A stretch of 64,000 bases of DNA from Pullichristensenella excrementipullorum (lineage in GTDB: Bacteria > Bacillota > Clostridia > Christensenellales > Aristaeellaceae). The stretch lies in NCBI GenBank assembly GCA_018713365.1, contig DVOU01000029.1, forward strand, positions 1 to 64,000, read 5' to 3'. Both the position numbers and the translations under genes were made by a program. The stretch's first letter is position 1. Each line of letters opens with the position of its first letter. Shown in pieces: positions 57,416 through 64,000 of this stretch. The notes beneath the pieces were generated by a model that was not told where the DNA came from, made no database searches, and saw only the letters and a list, made by a program, of their open reading frames with translations.

Positions 57416-57931
57416 ATGATCCGAGGAAAGTTTCTGACCTCGCAGGAGGATGTGAGCGCGGTGATGGACATCCGCCGCCGCGTGTTCGTGGAGGAACAGG
57501 GTTACAGCGCCGATACGGAGATCGACGGTTTTGACAAAATGGCCGTCTACGCGCTTGCCTTTGACGAAAACGACCGGCCCGCCGGCACGGGGCGGCTGAT
57601 CATCAACGACGAAAGCCGCTTTCAGATCGGCCGCGTCTGCGTACTCAAGGAGGCGCGCGGGCGGGGGCTGGGCGATCTGGTGGTGCGCATGCTGCTCTAC
57701 CGGGCGCTGGAACTGGGCGCGGGCGAGATCTGGCTGGGCGCGCAACTGCCGGCGGTGGGCTTCTACGCCCGCTACGGCTTTAAGCCTGTCGGCGAAATTT
57801 ACGACGACGAGGGCGTGCCCCATCGCTGGATGCGGGCAAAAGCCGAGGAAGTAAATCTGGAAGGGAGCTGCGGCGGACACAGCCGCTGCGCCGGCTGCGC
57901 GGGCGATTGCTCGGCCTGCGAGGAGAAGTAG
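57416..57931 (+). CDS. GNAT acetyltransferase with cysteine-rich tail
   Basis: A 171-aa protein. The GNAT core has AVMDIRRRVFVEEQGYSAD, the acetyl-CoA block IGRVCVLKEARGRGLGDLVV and QLPAVGFYARYGFKPVGE, and resembles the ElaA/YjcF type. The last 20 residues (CGGHSRCAGCAGDCSACEEK) carry five cysteines and one histidine, unlike most GNATs, and look like a metal-binding or redox tail. The ATG follows AAAGGTGG. The substrate is not evident. Confidence 0.85.
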   Translation: MIRGKFLTSQEDVSAVMDIRRRVFVEEQGYSADTEIDGFDKMAVYALAFDENDRPAGTGRLIINDESRFQIGRVCVLKEARGRGLGDLVVRMLLYRALELGAGEIWLGAQLPAVGFYARYGFKPVGEIYDDEGVPHRWMRAKAEEVNLEGSCGGHSRCAGCAGDCSACEEK

Positions 57932-57950
57932 GGTTCCGCGACGAAAGAAA

Positions 57951-57992
57951 GGCTGAGAAAAATATCGGGATCGTTTCTCAGCCCTTCTACTT
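57951..57992 (+). terminator. Terminator after the GNAT gene
   Basis: A perfect 10-bp stem GGCTGAGAAA (57951-57960) with TTTCTCAGCC (57974-57983), then CTTCTACTTTCT. It lies 19 nt after the stop. Confidence 0.8.
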
Positions 57993-58030
57993 TCTGCAAT
58001 GGTTGTTTCAAGTTTCTGGCCGCGCTTTTG

Positions 58031-58059
58031 TTGACATATCCTTAAAATTAGTTTATATT
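58031..58059 (+). promoter_or_regulatory. Sigma-A promoter of the YbjN-like gene
   Basis: TTGACA (58031-58036), 17 nt, TATATT (58054-58059). It is in an AT-rich patch unlike its neighbours, 42 nt before the ATG. Confidence 0.85.
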
Positions 58060-58101
58060 AAATATGATGCCAAAACAAGAAAAGCGAAAGGATGATTTCC
58101 C

Positions 58102-58602
58102 ATGAAGAAGCGCGCACTCTCCCTGTTTGCAATGGTGATGGCGATGATCGTTTTCGCTGTTCCGACGCTGGCCGAAGATGCAAATCTCGAAACCACAGCC
58201 CTATTCATCGAATACCTCGACGAAGAAGATTATCGCTACTCCTACGAAGGGTTTCTCGACAATGGCTTCGAATGTATACGGATGGCCTTTAGAGGAGACA
58301 ATTGCGATCCCGTGGTGGTCCTGCACTTTGACCCGGACGAGGACTGCTGCAACCTGCGCGTGTGGAATGTGATCGAATACGAAGAAGTCATGGAGCCGGT
58401 GATTCTTGGTGTAGTAAACGAGCTGAACGTGAAGTACAAGTTCGGCAAGTGGTCTGCGGACGACGACTTTTCTGTGACGGCGTCCCTGGACGTGTTCCTG
58501 CGCCCGAACGAAGATATGAGCGAGACCCTGATGCAGGCCATACAGATCCTTGTACAGGTCGTGGACACCTGCTATCCGGAACTTGAGCCTTACAGGGAGT
58601 AA
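58102..58602 (+). CDS. Secreted YbjN-like protein
   Basis: A 166-aa protein with a signal peptide (MKKRALSLFAMVMAMIVFAV, then cleavage near LAE at 25). The mature part is acidic and resembles the YbjN/type III-chaperone-like fold: FIEYLDEEDYRYSYEGFLDN, ending with the typical VNELNVKYKFGKW and VDTCYPEL. Cys57, Cys68, Cys77 and Cys78 could form disulfides. The gene stands alone between its own promoter and a strong terminator and has a lower GC content than its flanks, which suggests separate acquisition. The YbjN link is by pattern only; the role is unknown. Confidence 0.75.
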   Translation: MKKRALSLFAMVMAMIVFAVPTLAEDANLETTALFIEYLDEEDYRYSYEGFLDNGFECIRMAFRGDNCDPVVVLHFDPDEDCCNLRVWNVIEYEEVMEPVILGVVNELNVKYKFGKWSADDDFSVTASLDVFLRPNEDMSETLMQAIQILVQVVDTCYPELEPYRE

Positions 58603-58614
58603 AGTAATTGGAAG

Positions 58615-58656
58615 GGTGCTGTGAAGAACGCAAAGTTCTTTCACAGCACCTTTTTT
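58615..58656 (+). terminator. Strong intrinsic terminator after the YbjN-like gene
   Basis: A 15-bp stem with one bulge (58615-58629 with 58635-58650), then six T residues (58651-58656). It ends against the trmD stop. Confidence 0.93.
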
Positions 58657-59377
58657 ATTCTTCTTCCAGCGTTTTGAGAAACGCCCTGTCCTTTTTGTCC
58701 AGCGGAGCGGTCTCCAGAAGCTCCGGGCGGCGTTCGCGGGTGAGCCTGAGCGCCTGTTCGCGCCGCCAGCGCCCGATGAACGCGTGGTTGCCGTTCAAAA
58801 GCACTTCCGGCACCTCGCGGCCGCGAAACTCGCGGGGGCGGGTGTACTGTGGGTATTCGAGCAGGCCGGTGGTGAAGCTCTCGTCCTCGGCGCTCTCCTC
58901 GCTGCCCAATACGCCGGGCAGCAGGCGCGAGACGGCGTCGATGACCACCAACGCCGCCGTTTCGCCGCCGGTGAGTACGTAATCGCCGATGGAGAGTTCC
59001 TCCGGGAAGCACATTTCCAGCGCGCGCTCGTCCACGCCCTCGTAGTGGCCGCAGAGGAGCATGATCTCTTCCTCCCCAGCCAGCTCCTCCACCACTTTCT
59101 GCGTCAGCGTGCGGCCGCGCGGGGAGAGGTAGATGCGCCGCTGCCCCGCCTCGGCGTTGGCTTCGCAGGCGTCGACGATGGGCTGGGCCAGCATCACCAT
59201 GCCCGCGCCGCCGCCGAAGGGGTAATCGTCGGTATTTTTATGCTTGTTTTGCGAATAGGCGCGTATGTCTATGCACTCGACGGTGAGCAGGCCCTTTTCC
59301 AGCGCCCGGCCGACGATGGACTCGCCCAGCGCTGCGCGCACCATGTCCGGGAAGATGGTCAATACCTTAATCCGCAT
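58655..59377 (-). CDS. trmD: tRNA (guanine-N1)-methyltransferase TrmD
   Basis: A 240-aa SPOUT enzyme that makes m1G37 and prevents frameshifts. The motifs PFGGGAGMVMLAQPI, LLCGHYEGVDER and IGDYVLTGGETAALVVIDA form the knotted SAM site. It overlaps rimM by 11 nt. rplS, which normally follows, is absent here; the operon stops at this gene. Confidence 0.97.
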   Translation of the reverse strand: MRIKVLTIFPDMVRAALGESIVGRALEKGLLTVECIDIRAYSQNKHKNTDDYPFGGGAGMVMLAQPIVDACEANAEAGQRRIYLSPRGRTLTQKVVEELAGEEEIMLLCGHYEGVDERALEMCFPEELSIGDYVLTGGETAALVVIDAVSRLLPGVLGSEESAEDESFTTGLLEYPQYTRPREFRGREVPEVLLNGNHAFIGRWRREQALRLTRERRPELLETAPLDKKDRAFLKTLEEE

Positions 59378-59891
59378 CGAACACCGCCACTTCCCGCAGC
59401 CGCGCGGCCACCAGCACCATCTCGCCCGCTTCCAGATCGACCTTTTTCACCACGCTCTTCAGCGCCGGGACCAGCACTTCGCCGCGCGGGCCGTTGAACA
59501 CGTAGACATCGTTGCCGCCGGGCTGCAGCACATCGCGGAGGGTGCCGAGGTCGCCTCCCTCGTCGTCCACGCCATGCAGGCCGATGAGGTCGCAGAGGAA
59601 GTTCGTGTCCTCATCCAGTTCCACGGCGTGGGCGCGGTCGATGTAGAGAAGCTCGCCGCGCAGTTTTTCCGCCGCGTCGCGGTCCTCCACGCCCTCGAGG
59701 GTGAGAAACACCGCCTCCTGCGCGCGGCGGGTGGCGCGGATATGCACGGGCACGTAGTCCTCCCCGCGCTTGAAATACGCCTGCGCAAGGCCGTCAAAGC
59801 GCTCCACATCGCAGGTGATGGGGCGCAGCTTCACTTCGCCGCGCACGCCCTGGGGCTTGACGATCTCGCCGATGACGAGGTAATTGTCCAT
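59367..59891 (-). CDS. rimM: Ribosome maturation factor RimM
   Basis: A 174-aa 16S rRNA processing protein that binds uS19. It has the start LVIGEIVKPQGVRGEVKLRP and the C-terminal PRC-barrel (LHGVDDEGGDLGTLRDVLQPGGNDVYVF). The ATG at 59891 has AAGGAGGTG before it. Upstream lies an unusual 244-nt spacer ending in a terminator-like hairpin; most relatives have rimM close to the KH gene. Confidence 0.96.
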   Translation of the reverse strand: MDNYLVIGEIVKPQGVRGEVKLRPITCDVERFDGLAQAYFKRGEDYVPVHIRATRRAQEAVFLTLEGVEDRDAAEKLRGELLYIDRAHAVELDEDTNFLCDLIGLHGVDDEGGDLGTLRDVLQPGGNDVYVFNGPRGEVLVPALKSVVKKVDLEAGEMVLVAARLREVAVFDAD

Positions 59892-59906
59892 ACGCACCTC
59901 CTTCGG

Positions 59907-59930
59907 AAAAGAAAAGCGGCTTTGGGCCGC
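59907..59930 (-). terminator. Terminator-like hairpin in front of rimM
   Basis: On the minus strand GCGGC, 5-nt loop, GCCGC (59930-59916), followed by TTTTCTTTT (59915-59907). It lies only about 15 nt before the rimM start codon, so it could attenuate rimM-trmD relative to the genes upstream. Confidence 0.6.
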
Positions 59931-60135
59931 ATCAGAGGTTCTGCAATACATGAGAAACCCCAGAGTGACGAGAAAGCCCACGAGGCAAGGAAGCGACCCT
60001 GCCGTCAAGGGAGCTTACATGGACGTAAGTGACCGCAGGCGGCAGGGTTGCTGACACAGCAAGCAAAAATTGCTTCAATTTTTAATTGAAGAAAAGCAAT
60101 TTTTGCGGTCGGGGGCTTTATCGGCGCTCTGGCGC
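59931..60135. repeat. Structured intergenic element between the KH gene and rimM
   Basis: The 205 bases hold no gene I can support. Two strong inverted repeats are visible. ACCCTGCCG (59996-60004) pairs with CGGCAGGGT (60040-60048), with an inner CTTAC/GTAAG arm. GCAAAAATTGCTTCAATT (60063-60080) pairs with 60084-60106 around a 3-nt loop with one 4-nt bulge. Composition differs from the flanks, and the insertion splits a normally tight operon. It may be a dispersed mini-element or a structured leader. Confidence 0.45.
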
Positions 60136-60363
60136 CTAGATGATTTCCACGAACACCGGCTTGGGGCTGTTCACAGACGCAGCCTTGACCACCGTGCGGA
60201 TGGCCTTGGCGATGCGGCCCTGCTTGCCGATGACCTTGCCCATATCGTCGGCGTCCACGCGCAGTTCGATGACGATGCTGTCGGCATTTTCCACCTCGCG
60301 CACGTCCACCGCGTCCGGCTTTTCCACCAGCGAGCGGGCGATGTATCTGACCAGTTCCACCAT
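60136..60363 (-). CDS. khpA: KH-domain RNA-binding protein (YlqC/KhpA)
   Basis: A 75-aa protein with a single KH domain (GKVIGKQGRIAKAIRTVVKAAS). KhpA works with KhpB to bind RNAs and affects cell division in Gram-positive bacteria. It starts 2 nt after rpsP, its standard place. Confidence 0.95.
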   Translation of the reverse strand: MVELVRYIARSLVEKPDAVDVREVENADSIVIELRVDADDMGKVIGKQGRIAKAIRTVVKAASVNSPKPVFVEII

Positions 60364-60365
60364 GC

Positions 60366-60605
60366 TTACAGCACGCCGCCCTTCTTGAGCAGGCCGCGCA
60401 CGGTGTCGGTCGGCTGCGCGCCGACGCCCAGCCAGTACTTGGCGCGCTCTTCATTGATCTTCAGCTCCACCGGCTCGGTGAGGGGGTTGTAGTAGCCCAC
60501 TTCCTCGATGAAGCGGCCATCGCGGGGGTTGCGGCTGTCGGTGACGACGAGGCGGTAGAACGGCATCTTCTTCATGCCCATCCTCTTGAGACGGATCTTG
60601 ACCAT
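60366..60605 (-). CDS. rpsP: 30S ribosomal protein bS16
   Basis: A 79-aa protein of the small subunit with the family start MVKIRLKRMGMKKMPFYRLV and DSRNPRDGRFIEEVGYYNPL. The ATG at 60605 has AAGGAGGATA before it; the longer frame to 60644 is not used. Confidence 0.98.
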   Translation of the reverse strand: MVKIRLKRMGMKKMPFYRLVVTDSRNPRDGRFIEEVGYYNPLTEPVELKINEERAKYWLGVGAQPTDTVRGLLKKGGVL

Positions 60606-60659
60606 GGGTGTATCCTCCTTAGAAACCTGTGTTTGTATAATCATACGGAAAGACCGTGA

Positions 60660-62003
60660 TTATCCCCTGAACTTGCCAAACGGTATGCGCAGGCGCTTTT
60701 TGCCGCCGCCCATCATCTGCTTCATCATCTGCCGCGCCTGGTCGAACTGCTTGAGCAGCAGGTTGACATCCTGCACGGTGGCGCCGCTGCCGGCGGCCAC
60801 GCGGCGCTTGCGGGAGGCGTTGAGTATATCCGGGTTGCGGCGCTCCATGCGCGTCATGGAAAGGATGATGGCCTCGTTTTTCTTCTGGGCCTTCATCATC
60901 TTTTCCTCGTCGATGTCGGATTCCTTGATCTTGCTGGCCAGGCCGGGGATCATCTTCAGCATGCTGGAGACGCTGCCCATTTTGGTAATCTGGCGAATTT
61001 GATCGAGGTAATCCTCGAGGGTGAAGCTGTTGGTGCGCATCTTGCGCACCATGTCCACGGCCTTTTCCTCCTCGAAATTCTCCTGCGCCTTTTCGATGAG
61101 GCTCAGCACATCGCCCATGCCGAGGATGCGCGAGGCCATGCGGTCCGGGTGGAAAGGCTCGATGTCGGTGAGCTTTTCGCCGACGCCGGCGAACTTGATG
61201 GGCTTGCCCGTGACCGCGCGCACGGAGATGGCCGCACCGCCGCGGGTGTCGCCGTCGAGCTTGGTGAGGATGACGCCATCCACGCCCAGTTCCTTGTTGA
61301 AGGTGTCTGCGACGGTGACGGCGTCCTGGCCGGTCATGGCGTCGACGACGAGGAGGATCTCCTTCGGCTTGACCGTGGCGCGGATCTCGCGCAGCTCCTC
61401 CATGAGCTTCTGGTCGATGTGCAGACGGCCGGCGGTGTCGATGATGACCGGGTCGCGGCCATAGTAACGCGCGTATTCCACGGCCTCTTTGGCGATCTGC
61501 ACCGGGTCGCCCTGACCCTTTTCAAAGACCTCCACGCCCACCTGTCCGCCGACGACCTGCAGCTGCTTGATGGCCGCGGGACGGTAGACGTCGCAGGCGA
61601 CGAGCAGGGGCTTTTTGCCGCCCTTTTTGATGAGGTTGCCGAGCTTGGCGGCCATGGTGGTCTTGCCCGCGCCCTGCAATCCGCAGAGCATGTAGATGGT
61701 CGGCGGCTGGGGGGAATAGGTCAACTTGGCGTTGGTGCCGCCCATCAGCTGGGTCAGTTCGTCGTTTACGATCTTGACGACCTGCTGACCGGGCGTGAGG
61801 CTGCCCAGTATCTCCTGCCCCACGGCGCGCTCGGTGACCTTTTTGATGAAATCCTTGACGACGGTGAAGTTGACGTCGGCTTCCAGAAGCGCCATGCGCA
61901 CTTCGCGCATCGCGGTCTTGACGTCCGCCTCGCTGAGTTTGCCCTTGCCGGACAGCTTTTTGAACGCATTTTGCAGTTTATCGGTCAAGCCCTCGAATGC
62001 CAT
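60660..62003 (-). CDS. ffh: Signal recognition particle protein Ffh
   Basis: A 447-aa GTPase that brings membrane and secreted proteins to the Sec channel. The N domain is followed by the G domain (CGLQGAGKTTMAAKL, DTAGRLHIDQKLM, LTKLDGDTRGGAAIS) and the methionine-rich M domain (QARQMMKQMMGGGKKRLRIP) that binds signal peptides and SRP RNA. The SRP RNA gene itself is not in the window. Confidence 0.98.
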   Translation of the reverse strand: MAFEGLTDKLQNAFKKLSGKGKLSEADVKTAMREVRMALLEADVNFTVVKDFIKKVTERAVGQEILGSLTPGQQVVKIVNDELTQLMGGTNAKLTYSPQPPTIYMLCGLQGAGKTTMAAKLGNLIKKGGKKPLLVACDVYRPAAIKQLQVVGGQVGVEVFEKGQGDPVQIAKEAVEYARYYGRDPVIIDTAGRLHIDQKLMEELREIRATVKPKEILLVVDAMTGQDAVTVADTFNKELGVDGVILTKLDGDTRGGAAISVRAVTGKPIKFAGVGEKLTDIEPFHPDRMASRILGMGDVLSLIEKAQENFEEEKAVDMVRKMRTNSFTLEDYLDQIRQITKMGSVSSMLKMIPGLASKIKESDIDEEKMMKAQKKNEAIILSMTRMERRNPDILNASRKRRVAAGSGATVQDVNLLLKQFDQARQMMKQMMGGGKKRLRIPFGKFRG

Positions 62004-62009
62004 GCGCGC

Positions 62010-62336
62010 TCACCTCTCGATCTGCAATATGTTGGTCAGGCGGCGGCGCGCCGCCTCCGTGTCGCCCTCGTCCAGCGCCGTCAGGCAGGCCGCCGCCTCA
62101 TGGGTGATGGCCAGATAGCGACGCACGAGGCCGAGCTTTTCTTCGTATTCCTCGAGCTTTTTGCGGGCGGCGGTCATGCCGTCGCTCACCGCCTGGCGGG
62201 AGACGCCCATCTGCGCGCCGATCTCGGAGAGGGACATGTCCTCCTCATAGCGCATGCGCAGCATCTCGCGCCGCTTGGGGGTGAGGAGCGCGCCGTAAAA
62301 ATCGAGCAGATAGGCGGTCTCCACGCGCGGTTCCAT
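62010..62336 (-). CDS. ylxM: YlxM-family DNA-binding protein
   Basis: A 108-aa protein with a sigma-region-4-like helix-turn-helix (DMSLSEIGAQMGVSRQAVSD). It is a known companion of ffh and is reported to affect SRP activity. The ATG at 62336 is used; the frame reaches a few codons further up without a ribosome site. It begins the ylxM-ffh-rpsP operon. Confidence 0.93.
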   Translation of the reverse strand: MEPRVETAYLLDFYGALLTPKRREMLRMRYEEDMSLSEIGAQMGVSRQAVSDGMTAARKKLEEYEEKLGLVRRYLAITHEAAACLTALDEGDTEAARRRLTNILQIER

Positions 62337-62444
62337 GGCCGTTCCCCCTGTAAAGCAAATTCGCTTGCCACGATATTGTAGCAAAAGCCGCGCCGGATGT
62401 CAAGTAAAATATTTTGACAGCGCGGAACGCGGCCTCCGGGAGGG

Positions 62445-63599
62445 TCATTTCCCCGCCCCGGCCCTTCCCCCCAGCGCGCGGGCGATGGGCGTGCGGCGCG
62501 CCTTCATCGCCCCTTTGGGGCAGAACTCCTGACAGCAGAAGCAGCAGATGCACTTGCGGCGGTCGATGCGCGGGAGATTTTTGCGCATAATGATGGCGTG
62601 GGCGGGGCAGATGCGGGCGCACTGGCCGCAGCCCACGCACTGCCGCGCCTCCAGAGCCGGGCGGGCGCGCATCAGGCGGCGCATGACCTTGCCCGCCAGC
62701 GGCCCGAGGGGGCCGGGGATGGGGCGGGCGAACTCCAGCGAACTGCGCTCTGTCACCAGTTTGAAATCGGGAACGGCAAACAGCTCTCCGGCGATGGAGA
62801 GGTCTTCCGCGCGCGCGGGGATGCAGCCGCGTTTCCGGGCGGCGGCGAGGGTGGGCACATCCCGCGAGCGCAGGCCGATGATGTGGGCGGCGGCGAGGTC
62901 GAGGGCATGCGGGTTTTGCGCCGCCAGCACCGCGCCGACCGCGCGCGGCGTGCCCGCCGTGGGGCCGTTGCCCTCCATGGCGATCACGGCGTCGCAGATG
63001 GAGAGGCGGGGGCGGACGAAATCGGCAAGATCGACGAGCATATCGGCAAAGTCGTCCGGCTTGGGGTAGCGGAAGTGGTATTCCGGCTTGAGCGTGCCGG
63101 GAATGACGCCAAAGAGGTTCTTGACGGCGCAGGACATGCCCATCATGCCGTGGGTCTTCAGTTTACATACGTCGATGGTGGCGTCCGCCCCGTCCAGCCA
63201 GGCGGTGTACTGGAAGGAGCGCAATATCTTGCCCTCGGGGAAGGAGACCGCGCGCTGGGAAAAATCGCGGTTCAGCCGCGCGCCCACTTTCTCCACGGCG
63301 GTCATGCCGGAGGCGGCGTAGACGTGGCCGACGAAGGCGGCGGTGTAGAGACCGCCGGGGCTGTCGCCGACGATGACCTCAGCCCCGCGCGCGGCGAGCA
63401 GGCGGCAGAGGACGCTGACGAGCTGGGGATGCGGGGTGACGGCGCGCTCCGGCCCGCCGCCGGAGACGAGGTTGACCTTGAGGGCCACCTGCATGCCCGG
63501 GCGCACCCAGTCAAGGCCGCCGAAGGGCGCGAGCGCCTCAAGAAGCGCCGCCTCCACGCGCTCGTAGTCCGCACAGCGGACGATGGACACATCGGTCAT
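62445..63599 (-). CDS. DUF362 protein with two 4Fe-4S clusters
   Basis: A 384-aa protein. The DUF362 domain (ALKVNLVSGGGPERAVTPHP, IVGDSPGG, DVCKLKTHGMMGMSCAVKNL) is followed by a ferredoxin end with CVGCGQCARICP and CICCFCCQEFCP, each set giving four cysteines for one cluster. Family members are common in anaerobes and are thought to be oxidoreductases, but the reaction is unknown. The ATG at 63599 is chosen by the MTDVSIV start typical of the family and the GGGGAAAA before it. Confidence 0.9.
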   Translation of the reverse strand: MTDVSIVRCADYERVEAALLEALAPFGGLDWVRPGMQVALKVNLVSGGGPERAVTPHPQLVSVLCRLLAARGAEVIVGDSPGGLYTAAFVGHVYAASGMTAVEKVGARLNRDFSQRAVSFPEGKILRSFQYTAWLDGADATIDVCKLKTHGMMGMSCAVKNLFGVIPGTLKPEYHFRYPKPDDFADMLVDLADFVRPRLSICDAVIAMEGNGPTAGTPRAVGAVLAAQNPHALDLAAAHIIGLRSRDVPTLAAARKRGCIPARAEDLSIAGELFAVPDFKLVTERSSLEFARPIPGPLGPLAGKVMRRLMRARPALEARQCVGCGQCARICPAHAIIMRKNLPRIDRRKCICCFCCQEFCPKGAMKARRTPIARALGGRAGAGK

Positions 63600-63651
63600 G
63601 GCATTTTCCCCTTTTGCGCGCCCCGCCGGACTCGCGGAACGCAAAATTATG

Positions 63652-63660
63652 TGGTATAAT
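63652..63660 (+). promoter_or_regulatory. Extended -10 promoter of the RbsD/FucU gene
   Basis: TGGTATAAT: a perfect -10 (63655-63660) with a TG one base before it. No good -35 is seen 17 nt upstream, which fits extended -10 promoters. Confidence 0.65.
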
Positions 63661-63705
63661 ACAGGCAGGCGCATGCCGCCAAATACAGACAAAGGAGCGA
63701 TGGCT

Positions 63706-64000
63706 ATGCTCAAAGGTGTTCCGACCATCCTCTGCCCCGAACTGCTCAAAACGCTGGACGAGATGGGGCACAACGACATACTGGTGCTTGGCGACGGCAA
63801 CTTCCCCGGCTCCGGCATCGCCCGCGCCGGCGGCGCGAAGCTCATCCGTGCGGACGGCATCGGCGCGGCGGAGATGTTCGCGGCCATTTTGCAGGTGATG
63901 CCGCTGGACGAATACGTGGACACGCCCGTGGTGCTGATCGAAAAGGAGGCGCTGGACAAGGACCTGCCCACCCCCATTTGGGACACGTTCGCCAGCATCG
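63706..64000 (+). CDS. RbsD/FucU-family sugar mutarotase (cut by window end)
   Basis: The first 98 residues of a RbsD/FucU protein; the gene continues past the right edge. The start MLKGVPTILCPELLKTLDEM and the LVLGDGNFPGSGIA block with the catalytic His equivalent just before it (EMGHNDI) are characteristic, and PLDEYVDTPV follows. FucU-type enzymes interconvert the anomers of fucose or ribose. The ATG at 63706 has GGAG 8 nt before it; the ATG at 63700 is too close to that site. Confidence 0.88.
   Translation, partial: MLKGVPTILCPELLKTLDEMGHNDILVLGDGNFPGSGIARAGGAKLIRADGIGAAEMFAAILQVMPLDEYVDTPVVLIEKEALDKDLPTPIWDTFASI

Noticed and set aside
59996..60048. tRNA-like or cloverleaf fold before rimM
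   Set aside because: There is one long stem with one inner arm, no T-loop GTTCRA and no anticodon arm of the right size, so it is not a tRNA.

Overview
The window is high-GC DNA from an anaerobic, endospore-forming, probably gut-type member of the Clostridia. The evidence is two alpha/beta small acid-soluble spore proteins, the cotJA-cotJB-cotJC spore-coat operon, classical Firmicute gene orders (yicC-gmk-rpoZ-coaBC-priA-def-fmt-rsmB-rlmN-PP2C-prkC-rsgA-rpe; yggS-sepF-yggT-ylmH-divIVA; ylxM-ffh-rpsP-KH-rimM-trmD), lgt and lspA without any outer-membrane genes, and an NfnAB-type electron-bifurcating transhydrogenase. No rRNA or tRNA gene was recognised, and no transposase. The species cannot be named from sequence alone.

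Positions 1-11066 hold a type III CRISPR-Cas locus. The trailer end of an array (five repeats; the leader lies off the left edge) meets a leftward operon of nine genes across a shared bidirectional terminator at 371-415. The order cas10, a RAMP-RAMP-helical fusion (Cas7-Cas5-Cas11), a double Cas7, a Csx19-like protein and the TIGR03986 RAMP (Cas7-insertion) is that of the fused-subunit III-D variant called III-Dv. Unusual for such a locus, the operon continues with a CARF-HEPN RNase, a stand-alone CARF-like protein, a sigma-70-like protein and cas6, all overlapping or within 10 nt. A strong sigma-A promoter (11038-11066) drives the set. The pairing of a cyclic-oligoadenylate sensor with an apparent sigma factor inside the operon is the most interesting feature of the window: it suggests that target recognition may be turned into a transcriptional response.

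Positions 11301-18400 carry the SASP pair, recG, fakA, an Asp23 protein, rpmB on the other strand, and three unrecognised membrane proteins (one only 59 aa). Positions 18431-31692 are a long leftward housekeeping run from yicC to rpe. Positions 31865-36391 (yerC, pcrA, ligA) run rightward. Next come a small leftward group, a polar amino-acid ABC transporter, ruvC-ruvA (no ruvB follows), NfnAB, deoC, the cotJ operon, two DegV proteins (probable fatty-acid carriers for the FakA kinase encoded at 13964) and lgt.

Positions 49224-56542 run rightward and encode an HlyD-like adaptor, the SepF/DivIVA division cluster, lspA, an RluD-type pseudouridine synthase and an MgtE transporter that lacks the usual N domain and sits behind a structured leader of about 250 nt. 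The right end holds an alkyltransferase-like protein, a DUF1292 protein, an acetyltransferase with a cysteine-rich tail, a secreted YbjN-like protein on an AT-rich patch, the ffh/rpsP/rimM/trmD translation operon (interrupted before rimM by a 244-nt structured spacer), a DUF362 iron-sulfur protein and the start of an RbsD/FucU protein that runs off the window.
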